Positions 1-5,895 of a stretch of 5,895 bases of DNA are shown piece by piece. A program made the translations under genes and the position numbers. The stretch's first letter is position 1; each line of letters starts with the position of its first letter. The notes under the pieces were generated by a model. It saw only the letters and a program-made list of their open reading frames with translations. It had not been told where the DNA came from and ran no database searches. This DNA comes from an uncultured Verrucomicrobiota bacterium (GTDB taxonomy: Bacteria; Verrucomicrobiota; Verrucomicrobiia; Limisphaerales; UBA9464). The DNA lies in assembly GCA_903864375.1 (NCBI GenBank), contig CAIPFS010000116.1, positions 1-5,895 on the forward strand, in the 5' to 3' direction.

Positions 1-782
1 ACCACCACGTCCAGCGCCTCGAGCTCCGGAAAATCACGAAACGCCTCCACCACCGAGTCGACCGGGGCGGCCATTTCAGCCACCACCTGCCCATCCAATG
101 CCAGGTCGCGCTCCAGGTTTTGGGTGGTGTCCGCCGCCAGAATCCGGCCCTGATGAATGATGATGACCCGTGAGCAGGTCATTTCCACCTCGCTCAGGAT
201 GTGGGTGGACAGAAAAACGGTGTGCTTCTGGCCCAGTTCCTTGATCAGAGCCCGCACGGCCCGGATCTGGTGCGGATCCAGCCCGATGGTCGGCTCGTCC
301 AGAATGATGAGGTCCGGCTCATGCACCAGGGCGTCGGCGAGGCCCACCCGTTGACGGAACCCCTTGGACAGTTGTCCGATGATCCGGTTCTGCACATCGG
401 TCAAACCGCACTGTTGCAGCACGGCATCGACCCGCTGCCGACGGCGGCGTCCTCCCAATCCCTTGAGACGCGCCCGAAATCTCAAATACTCCCGCACCCG
501 CATGTCCAGGTGCAGCGGATTGTTCTCCGGCATGTACCCAATCCGGCGGCGGACCTCCTCCGCCTCGCGAAAGACATCAAATCCCGCGACCCGGGCGGTA
601 CCCCGGGTGGCAGGCATGAACCCGGACAAAATCCGCATGGTGGTGGATTTTCCAGCCCCATTGGGACCCAGAAACCCGACCACTTCTCCCCGTCCGACCA
701 CAAAATTCAGCCGATCCAATGCGGTACGACCCGGGTACTCTTTGACCAGGTCGATCACCTCAATGATGGGCGTTGAATCCAT
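1..782 (-). CDS. ABC transporter ATP-binding protein, GldA/NatA-like (3' end beyond window)
   Basis: Cytoplasmic ATPase subunit of an ABC-2 type transporter, read on the minus strand from an ATG at 782 and open to the left edge (260 codons visible; the family is usually about 300). Visible motifs are Walker A GPNGAGKST (residues 39-47, bases 642-668), a Q-loop region GYMPENNP (82-89), an ABC signature LSKGFRQR (138-145), Walker B LIILDEPT (158-165) followed by a D-loop GLDP, and the switch histidine in STH (192-194). Glutamate takes the usual Q-loop glutamine place; as I recall this is normal for the GldA/NatA/CcmA-like subgroup, as is the following 'VREYL' segment. The start is well constrained: an in-frame stop (TAG) lies at 792-794 with no other start codon in between. 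The Shine-Dalgarno is weak (AAGG, 12 nt upstream). The permease is expected beyond the left edge. Substrate cannot be told; gliding-type, drug or polysaccharide export are all possible. The ATPase call is very secure. Confidence 0.95.
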   Translation of the reverse strand, partial: MDSTPIIEVIDLVKEYPGRTALDRLNFVVGRGEVVGFLGPNGAGKSTTMRILSGFMPATRGTARVAGFDVFREAEEVRRRIGYMPENNPLHLDMRVREYLRFRARLKGLGGRRRRQRVDAVLQQCGLTDVQNRIIGQLSKGFRQRVGLADALVHEPDLIILDEPTIGLDPHQIRAVRALIKELGQKHTVFLSTHILSEVEMTCSRVIIIHQGRILAADTTQNLERDLALDGQVVAEMAAPVDSVVEAFRDFPELEALDVV

Positions 783-879
783 TGCGTCACGCTACCTTAA
801 GCGGAGCGGGAGCGGGGCCAAAGCCCAAACTCTTCCGGAAGCAGCTGGCATGCGGCGGGTTTTTGTGCCTGGAACCGGC
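783..879 (-). other. Spacer between protease and ABC ATPase genes, no clear terminator
   Basis: 97 nt separate the protease stop from the ATPase start. Read on the minus strand it holds only short self-complementary stretches: the palindrome TTCCGGAA, and GGGC/GCCC with a 4-nt loop. Neither is followed by a T-run, so no convincing intrinsic terminator is visible. Read-through from the protease gene into the ATPase gene is possible, but the spacer is long enough to hold its own promoter. I could not pick out a good -35/-10 pair. Confidence 0.4.
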
Positions 880-2262
880 TCACCGCAATTTTACTGACAC
901 CGTTCCCTGGTAGCGGCGTTGAAAAAATCCGTTCCGTTCCACCATGAGGACACCGAGTTCAATCACCTCGCCACGTGCCTTGCTGGCCACGAGTTTGGCG
1001 GCGGAAACCAGATCATCCGGCTGCTGGCCGTCCATGGCCGTCAGGTAGTTGCCCGGCTCCAGGTTTGCCTTGGCCGCCGGTCCACCCCGCTCGACCGTTG
1101 CCACCGCGAAGCCGCCCTGAACCGGACGAAGGGTCAACCCCAGCCGCTGCTGGATCATCTCATTGTTGAACACCTTCCGTTCCTGCTTGAGACGCAAGGT
1201 CAGATGAAGACTCTGCCCCGACCGCCGGACGAGAAGGTCCAGATCCCGCTCATCTCCAGCGGCGACCAGGGCCTGATTGAAGTCAATCATGCTGCCGGAC
1301 CGACGGCCATCCACCTCAAGGATGACGTCCCGGGCCTTCAACCCCGCCTCGAACGCCGGGCTCGCGGGTTGAACCGCCTGGATCGTCAGCGGGCGCAGTC
1401 CCGGTTCCAGGCGCGCACCAAACCACAGGCGCGCCGCACCACCCCCCACCGATTCGCCACTGAGCACTTCCGCCAAAGCCTGATTGATGCGGCGGATGGG
1501 AATGGCAAAACCAATGCCCTGGGCCCCCATCTGCGGATTGAGAATGGCCACGTTCAACCCGATCAACTCGCCCCGAAGGTTGATCAGGGGCCCACCGGAA
1601 TTTCCAGGATTGATCGAGGCATCGGTCTGAAGCCAGTCGGCGATGTCGAGATGTCCGGCCCCCGGGTCTGCACCGTCCTGCCGGCGTGACTTGGAGCTCA
1701 GGATACCCCGGCTGATGGAACCGTTCAACCCGAACGGATTACCCAAAGCCAGCACGGTCTCGCCCAAAAGCAGATCATCATCCTTGGCGAAGCGGACCGG
1801 ACGGAAATGACGCTCCTTCTTGGGTTTGAGGCGCAGCAGGGCCACGTCCTTGTCGAGGGATCCCGCCACCCGTTGGGCGGGAATGGGCTCGGGACTGTCG
1901 AAAAAGGTCACCCAGATTTCATCGGCATCACCCACCACATGCACGTTGGTCAGGACGTATCCGTCCTCACTGATGACCACCCCGGAACCCCGACTGGACT
2001 GTTCCTCGGGTCGTCGCTGAATCCCCAGAAACTGCCGGAGCGCCTGCTCCTGAGGGTCGTTTTCCACCCGGCTGCGGGTGGCAATGTTGACCACGCTGGG
2101 CAGAACTTTTTCCACGGCCACCACGGTGGCATCGCGTCGAACATCCAGCGAAGTCTCCGGCGGCGCCTCCGCCGGCGAGCTCTCCGCACCGCGGCACATC
2201 GCGACTGACCACAGAAAACCAATCCCCATCCACGCACCGATCCACCGGCTTGGTCCATTCAT
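880..2262 (-). CDS. HtrA/DegP-type periplasmic serine protease with two PDZ domains
   Basis: Trypsin-like serine endoprotease (family S1C) of 460 residues, expected to degrade or refold damaged envelope proteins in the periplasm. The N-terminus has a basic segment, a hydrophobic stretch (about residues 9-23) and small residues near 25-27, which reads as a Sec signal peptide. The protease domain spans about 45-260, with the triad His108 (LTNVHVV), Asp139 (DKDVALL) and Ser222 (NPGNSGGPL); QTDASINPGNSGG is textbook HtrA. PDZ1 covers about 275-360 and PDZ2 about 370-460, giving the DegP/DegQ layout and a usual length. All catalytic residues are intact. I chose the ATG at 2262; a GTG two codons upstream (2268) is equally in frame and neither has a clear Shine-Dalgarno. 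An ABC ATPase gene follows in the same direction after 97 nt. The family is certain; whether it corresponds to DegP, DegQ or MucD is not decided by the sequence, so no symbol is given. Confidence 0.95.
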   Translation of the reverse strand: MNGPSRWIGAWMGIGFLWSVAMCRGAESSPAEAPPETSLDVRRDATVVAVEKVLPSVVNIATRSRVENDPQEQALRQFLGIQRRPEEQSSRGSGVVISEDGYVLTNVHVVGDADEIWVTFFDSPEPIPAQRVAGSLDKDVALLRLKPKKERHFRPVRFAKDDDLLLGETVLALGNPFGLNGSISRGILSSKSRRQDGADPGAGHLDIADWLQTDASINPGNSGGPLINLRGELIGLNVAILNPQMGAQGIGFAIPIRRINQALAEVLSGESVGGGAARLWFGARLEPGLRPLTIQAVQPASPAFEAGLKARDVILEVDGRRSGSMIDFNQALVAAGDERDLDLLVRRSGQSLHLTLRLKQERKVFNNEMIQQRLGLTLRPVQGGFAVATVERGGPAAKANLEPGNYLTAMDGQQPDDLVSAAKLVASKARGEVIELGVLMVERNGFFQRRYQGTVSVKLR

Positions 2263-2280
2263 AAACACGCGAAGAAAGAC

Positions 2281-2308
2281 ACTTTAGATGGCAAAATGTT
2301 CATGCCAA
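2281..2308 (-). promoter_or_regulatory. Candidate sigma70-type promoter for the HtrA-like gene
   Basis: On the minus strand TTGGCA (plus-strand 2303-2308, 5 of 6 matches to TTGACA) is followed after 16 nt by TAAAGT (2281-2286, 4 of 6 matches to TATAAT). Transcription would start near 2274, giving a leader of about a dozen bases before the ATG at 2262, which fits the lack of a Shine-Dalgarno there. This is a consensus match by eye only; promoter consensus in this phylum is less well defined than in E. coli. Confidence 0.3.
2289..2307. repeat. Short inverted repeat TGGCA-N9-TGCCA in the divergent intergenic region
   Basis: Perfect 5-bp arms at 2289-2293 and 2303-2307 are separated by 9 bp; the inner bases are mostly not symmetric. 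The right arm overlaps the candidate -35 box of the protease promoter, and the repeat fills most of its -35/-10 spacer, where a repressor site could sit. TGGCA-N-TGCCA symmetry is common for dimeric regulators, but arms this short also arise by chance. No regulator gene is in the window. Confidence 0.25.
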
Positions 2309-2315
2309 GCGACCG

Positions 2316-2344
2316 TTGCCAATTTCGGGATTCTGGCCTATCCA
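2316..2344 (+). promoter_or_regulatory. Weak candidate promoter for the dehydrogenase/decarboxylase pair
   Basis: TTGCCA (2316-2321, 5 of 6 matches to the -35 consensus) is followed after 17 nt by TATCCA (2339-2344, only 3 of 6 matches to the -10). If used, transcription would begin at about 2351-2352, right at the preferred GTG start of the downstream gene, implying a leaderless or nearly leaderless message. The poor -10 keeps confidence low. Confidence 0.15.
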
Positions 2345-2351
2345 ATCTCCC

Positions 2352-4937
2352 GTGACGTTCCGCCCCCTCCTTTCCCTCACCCTTGCGGTTCTCTGTTTCC
2401 GACCGATCGCCGCCCAAACCCCCGCCAATCAGATCCAGGTGGCGCCTGGATTTAAGGTGGAACTGCTCCGCAGCGCCGCCACGAATGAAGGCTCCTGGGT
2501 CTGCATGACCGTCGATCCCAAAGGCCGGTTGATTGTCAGTCCCCAGGGCAACGAGCCCATGCTCCGGATCACCTTGAGCGAGGCGGGTCAGGTGGCCTCA
2601 GTGGAGCCGATCAAACTTCCCGTGAGCGGTGCCATGGGGTTGCTCCACGTCTACGGAGCCCTCTACGTCAACGGAGAGGGCCCACAGGGCTATCACCTCT
2701 ACCGGTTGACCGATACCGATGGCGATGACCAGTACGACAAAGTTGAACTCATCCGCCGCTGGAAAAGCTCCGGCAACGACGGCGGCGGCGGAGAACATGG
2801 CGCCCACGGGATCGTGCTGGGGCCCGACGGCCTGCTTTACACCGTCTGCGGTAACTTCGTCGATATTCCGGACGACATCTCCCCGCTGTCGCCCATGAAA
2901 AATTATGCGGACGACCTGGTGCTGCCCCGCATGGAGGACGGCAACGGATTCGGCGCCGGTCGCAAGCCGCCCGGCGGCTTCGTCCTGCGATTCGACAAGG
3001 ACGGACATGAGGCCACCCTGCTGGCCTCCGGGGAACGCAATACCTACGACATCGCCTTCAACCCCGATGGCGAGCTCTTCGGTTTCGATTCGGACATGGA
3101 ATGGGATTGGGGAACCCCCTGGTACCGGCCCATTCGCATCTACCACATTGTAGATGGCGGTGATCAGGGCTTTCGTGAAGGCAGCGGCAAGTGGCCCACC
3201 TACTACCAGGACTCGCTCCCTCCGGTGGTCAACATCGGCGTCGGTTCTCCCACCGGCGTCAAATTCGGCACCGGAGCAAAGTTCCCTGTCCGGTATCAGC
3301 AGGCTCTCTACGCCATGGATTGGAGCTATGGTCGAATCGTCGCCATCCACCTGACGCCCAATGGTGCGAGCTATACCGGAGGATCTGAAACCTTCGTCCA
3401 GGGCAAACCCCTCAATGTCACCGACCTCGAAATTGGACCGGACGGAGCCCTGTACTTCACCACGGGTGGACGAGGAACCCAGTCCGGCCTCTATCGGGTC
3501 AGCCACCCGGAAGCCGGCTCGGCTGATGCCCCTTCAGCCATGGCCTCAACCGGAGCCGAGGCCCGCAAGCTTCGCCATGAACTTGAAACCTATCACGGGC
3601 GGGTCGCCATGGGTGCCGTCAACAAGGTCTGGAAGTCGTTGGGTTCACCCGACCGCCACCTCCGGTTCGCCGCCCGCCTGGCCATCGAGTCCCAGCCAGT
3701 TCCCGAATGGCGGGACCGGGCATTGGAAGAAAAAGACCCCCTGACCGCGCTCACCGCCTTTCTCGGACTGGCCCGGGTCGGAACCGACTCCGATCAGGTG
3801 CCAATGCTCAAGGCACTCGGACAGTGGCCGCTCAAATCACTCCCCGAGGAACTCCAACTTCTCAAACTGCGGACCATCGAGGTCAGCTTCGCCCGTCATG
3901 GCATCCCCTCTGAGCTGCGCGAAATGGCCACCGAACGGCTCAGCAAGAGCTTTCCCGCGGCCAGCTGGCCTCTCAATCGGGAATTGTCCCAGATCCTCGC
4001 AGCGCTCGAGGCCCCTGACGTGATCACCAAAACCCTGGCGTTGCGCGACGGCGCGGCCACCCAGGAAGAACAACTGCACTATCAGTCCGTTCTTCGTCAG
4101 CTGAAGTATCATTGGACGGCGGAAGACCGGAAACGCTACTTCGCCTGGTTTTACCAACGCCCCCCGGAAAAAGACGGCGGAGCCACCTATCCCGCCGGCG
4201 GCAATTACCTCATCAGCTCCGCCCGCCATCCCGATGAATTTGTGAAGTGGTTCAAGGATGTCGACCTCGAGGCCGGCAATGGAGCCAGCTACGCCAACTT
4301 CCTGTCCAATCTCCGGAAACAGGTGGTCAGCAACATGTCCGATGATGAACGGGGGGAATTTGCCCCCTGGATCACTGGAGCCGCCTACAAGACCGCCCCC
4401 GTCACCCTCGCTGCCGCGGCCACCCAGCGTCATCTCGTCCAGGAATGGAAAACCGAAGACCTCGCCCCGCTCCTCGACCAGGTTGGTTCAGGCCGGAATT
4501 TCTCCCGGGGAAAAACCGCCTTTCATGAGGCTCAATGCATCGTCTGCCACCAATTCAACGGTGAAGGAGGGGCGGTCGGACCGGACCTCACCGGACTCAG
4601 CAGTCGCTACAAGCGGACCGATATTCTCGACAGTTTGATCCATCCTTCTGCGGTCATCAGCGAACAATACCAGGCCCTCACCTTCACCCTGAAGAATGGC
4701 GACGAGGTCACCGGCCGTCTGCTCGAGGATGCGGCGGATCACTACGTGGTCTTGATCGATCCGTTGAACGGAACCCGCAAGGAACTCGCCAAAACCGACG
4801 TGGGCAGTCGGCTTGCCTCCAAGGTGTCTCCCATGCCCGAGGGCTTGATCAATGTCCTGGAAAAGGACGAGGTGCTCGACCTTCTCGCCTATCTGGAGAG
4901 CAACGGGAAATCGGACGCGCCACTCTTCAAACGCTAG
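2352..4937 (+). CDS. PVC-type secreted dehydrogenase: beta-propeller domain plus C-terminal c-type heme domain
   Basis: Exported protein of 861 residues. Counting from the GTG at 2352, residues 1-22 form a clean signal peptide (Arg4, hydrophobic 5-16, ending IAAQ). A longer reading from TTG at 2316 adds 12 residues that fit a signal less well; neither start has a clear Shine-Dalgarno. Residues about 28-385 read as a glucose/sorbosone-dehydrogenase-like beta-propeller (opening APGFKVELL; repeated DPKGRL, GPDGLLY, NPDGELF, GPDGALY turns), with a calcium-loop-like DTDGDDQYD at 121-129. Residues about 400-690 are a helical, HEAT-like linker. About 710-861 is a heme domain with CIVCH (Cys729, Cys732, His733; codons from 4536), GPDLTGL, and SPMPEGL, whose Met828 is the likely second iron ligand. 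The two ends match what I know as the TIGR02604 and TIGR02603 families of Verrucomicrobiota and Planctomycetota. The substrate is unknown; a sugar or alcohol with electrons passed to the heme is the usual guess. Heme attachment needs cytochrome c maturation proteins not seen here. Confidence 0.92.
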   Translation: MTFRPLLSLTLAVLCFRPIAAQTPANQIQVAPGFKVELLRSAATNEGSWVCMTVDPKGRLIVSPQGNEPMLRITLSEAGQVASVEPIKLPVSGAMGLLHVYGALYVNGEGPQGYHLYRLTDTDGDDQYDKVELIRRWKSSGNDGGGGEHGAHGIVLGPDGLLYTVCGNFVDIPDDISPLSPMKNYADDLVLPRMEDGNGFGAGRKPPGGFVLRFDKDGHEATLLASGERNTYDIAFNPDGELFGFDSDMEWDWGTPWYRPIRIYHIVDGGDQGFREGSGKWPTYYQDSLPPVVNIGVGSPTGVKFGTGAKFPVRYQQALYAMDWSYGRIVAIHLTPNGASYTGGSETFVQGKPLNVTDLEIGPDGALYFTTGGRGTQSGLYRVSHPEAGSADAPSAMASTGAEARKLRHELETYHGRVAMGAVNKVWKSLGSPDRHLRFAARLAIESQPVPEWRDRALEEKDPLTALTAFLGLARVGTDSDQVPMLKALGQWPLKSLPEELQLLKLRTIEVSFARHGIPSELREMATERLSKSFPAASWPLNRELSQILAALEAPDVITKTLALRDGAATQEEQLHYQSVLRQLKYHWTAEDRKRYFAWFYQRPPEKDGGATYPAGGNYLISSARHPDEFVKWFKDVDLEAGNGASYANFLSNLRKQVVSNMSDDERGEFAPWITGAAYKTAPVTLAAAATQRHLVQEWKTEDLAPLLDQVGSGRNFSRGKTAFHEAQCIVCHQFNGEGGAVGPDLTGLSSRYKRTDILDSLIHPSAVISEQYQALTFTLKNGDEVTGRLLEDAADHYVVLIDPLNGTRKELAKTDVGSRLASKVSPMPEGLINVLEKDEVLDLLAYLESNGKSDAPLFKR

Positions 4938-4940
4938 TGC

Positions 4941-4946
4941 GGAGGA
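4941..4946 (+). promoter_or_regulatory. Shine-Dalgarno GGAGGA for the PLP enzyme gene
   Basis: This is the strongest ribosome binding site in the window. It begins 4 nt after the dehydrogenase stop and ends 10 nt before the ATG at 4957, so the downstream gene is set up to be translated from a shared message. It also fixes the ATG at 4957 as the start. Confidence 0.6.
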
Positions 4947-4956
4947 ACCATTCGGA

Positions 4957-5895
4957 ATGTTTGGCCGGTCCGCTTCCCAACTTGCCGAATGGCGGGATGG
5001 AGTTTCCGCCGCCCTGGCACAGGGCGCCCGCACGCCCTTCTATCTGTTCTCTCCCGCTTCCGTCGCACAACGGCTGTCGGAATTGGACCAGCTCCGGTTC
5101 GGGCGGCCCGTCCGGCACTGGTACTCCTGCAAGACGCAGCCGTTGACCCGACAATTGGACTGGTGGCGGAACACCGGCCGCGGCATCGAGGTCGTCAGCG
5201 ACGCGGAGTATCTTCTGGCCCGGGACCGCGGTTTTGATGTCGACCATCTCCTGATCAACGGACCGGCCAAACACCGTTGGCTGCCCCACCGGAGTGAAGC
5301 AGGGCTCCGGGTGAATTTCGATTCTCCCACGGAATTGGAAGCGCTCCTGCCGCTGGCGATTCGGGACCGGTGGCGCACCGGGATTCGACTGCGGACCCCG
5401 GAGGAATTCGATCCGGGTGCCCCCCAATATCCCACCCAATTTGGCTTTGAACCATCGGAGGCGGTCCGGGCGCTGAAGCGGTTGCGAAAGTCGGGGCTGT
5501 CCCCGGAGACCCTCCATTTTCATCTCCGAACCAATGTGGCGACCGCCGACGCCTATTCCCGGGCGGTGAATTCGGTCCTTGAGGTTTGCAACGCGGCCCG
5601 CTTCGCGCCCAGGTACCTCGATATCGGCGGAGGCCTTCCTCCACCTCACACCATCGCCAGGGACGGATCAGCCTACGATCGGCTGTTCCGATTCACCGCC
5701 TGGTCAGCGATGCTTCGTCGGACCTGGGATTCCCTCCCCGGCGTCGAGGAGTTGTGGATGGAAAATGGCCGTTACCTGCTGGCCGGTTCCGGGGTCCTCT
5801 GCATCCGGATCCTCGACATCAAGCAGCGTACCGGCCTGCGGCAGCTCATCGCCGACGGCGGTCGCACACTTCATGCCCTAATCTCCACCTGGGAG
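4957..5895 (+). CDS. Fold-type III PLP-dependent decarboxylase-like enzyme (LysA/ODC superfamily; 3' end beyond window)
   Basis: Cytoplasmic PLP enzyme of the diaminopimelate/ornithine decarboxylase superfamily; 313 codons are visible and reading is open to the right edge (relatives run about 380-450). The N-terminal TIM-barrel carries YSCKTQ with Lys59 as the predicted PLP lysine, GIEVVSDAEYLLA (76-88), INGPAKHR (100-107), FHLRTN with His189 in the ring-stacking position, LDIGGGLPP (221-229, phosphate-binding glycines), and ENGR (269-272) giving the pyridine-nitrogen Glu and phosphate Arg. The beta-sandwich begins with IADGG (298-302). Three motifs differ from standard LysA/ODC: HLRT for HxGS, ENGR for EPGR, and YSCKTQ for YAxKAN. 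The key Lys, His, Glu and Arg remain, so it should bind PLP. Because the motifs diverge and the substrate-binding C-terminal end is missing, I do not call it LysA. It could be a diamino-acid decarboxylase or a secondary-metabolite or polyamine relative. It follows the dehydrogenase by 19 nt, so an operon is likely. Confidence 0.88.
   Translation, partial: MFGRSASQLAEWRDGVSAALAQGARTPFYLFSPASVAQRLSELDQLRFGRPVRHWYSCKTQPLTRQLDWWRNTGRGIEVVSDAEYLLARDRGFDVDHLLINGPAKHRWLPHRSEAGLRVNFDSPTELEALLPLAIRDRWRTGIRLRTPEEFDPGAPQYPTQFGFEPSEAVRALKRLRKSGLSPETLHFHLRTNVATADAYSRAVNSVLEVCNAARFAPRYLDIGGGLPPPHTIARDGSAYDRLFRFTAWSAMLRRTWDSLPGVEELWMENGRYLLAGSGVLCIRILDIKQRTGLRQLIADGGRTLHALISTWE

Noticed and set aside
201..776. 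Plus-strand open frame of 191 codons
   Set aside because: It lies wholly antisense to the ABC ATPase, whose Walker A, signature, Walker B and H-loop motifs are all intact. Its translation shows no recognisable domain; long antisense frames are expected in GC-rich DNA.
804..840. Possible intrinsic terminator between the protease and ATPase genes
   Set aside because: The candidate stems are only about 4 bp and no T-run follows in the direction of transcription.
919..1689. Plus-strand open frame of 256 codons
   Set aside because: It is antisense to the PDZ domains and part of the catalytic domain of the HtrA-like protease. Its composition is rich in Arg, Gln and Pro, as expected of a shadow frame, with no motif.
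2187..2262. Possible lipoprotein signal in the HtrA-like protease (cysteine at residue 23)
   Set aside because: Val-Ala-Met-Cys has methionine where a small residue is required, so an ordinary Sec signal peptide is preferred.
2349..2400. Possible lipoprotein signal in the dehydrogenase (cysteine at residue 15)
   Set aside because: The residues before the cysteine (Ala-Val-Leu-Cys) lack the small residue required just before a lipobox cysteine, and a normal signal peptidase I site (IAAQ) follows.
2598..3506. Minus-strand open frame of 302 codons
   Set aside because: It is antisense to the beta-propeller of the dehydrogenase. Despite its length it has no recognisable family signature, whereas the plus-strand reading is well supported.
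4927..5649. Minus-strand open frame of 240 codons
   Set aside because: It is antisense to the PLP enzyme and runs over its ribosome binding site and the end of the dehydrogenase gene. The plus-strand frame carries clear PLP-enzyme motifs.

Overview
The window looks like chromosomal DNA from a GC-rich bacterium of the Planctomycetota-Verrucomicrobiota (PVC) group, most likely a verrucomicrobium. The main clue is the large gene at 2352-4937. It joins an N-terminal beta-propeller 'membrane-bound dehydrogenase' domain to a C-terminal CxxCH heme domain, an architecture expanded in Verrucomicrobiota and Planctomycetota. All four genes share a GC-rich codon style, so nothing points to recent transfer. 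No tRNA, rRNA, CRISPR array, insertion sequence or phage gene is visible.

Layout. Two genes lie on the minus strand on the left. A two-PDZ trypsin-like protease of the HtrA/DegP type (2262 down to 880) is followed 97 nt later by an ABC transporter ATPase of the GldA/NatA class (782 down to the left edge, incomplete). Two genes lie on the plus strand on the right. The propeller/cytochrome protein (2352-4937) is followed after 19 nt by a fold-type III PLP-dependent decarboxylase-like enzyme (4957 to the right edge, incomplete). The two pairs diverge from a short region at about 2263-2351, which holds candidate promoters for both sides and a small inverted repeat.

How they work together. HtrA and the heme dehydrogenase both carry export signals and should act in the periplasm, the first in protein quality control and the second in oxidation of an unknown substrate coupled to electron transfer. 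The ABC ATPase is cytoplasmic and should energise an ABC-2 type permease encoded beyond the left edge. The decarboxylase-like enzyme is cytoplasmic. It has a strong ribosome binding site close behind the dehydrogenase stop, so co-transcription is likely, but a shared pathway is not shown. Every base is in a gene except the gaps 783-879, 2263-2351 and 4938-4956. I see no clearly new system; the least ordinary gene is the PLP enzyme, which has altered active-site motifs.
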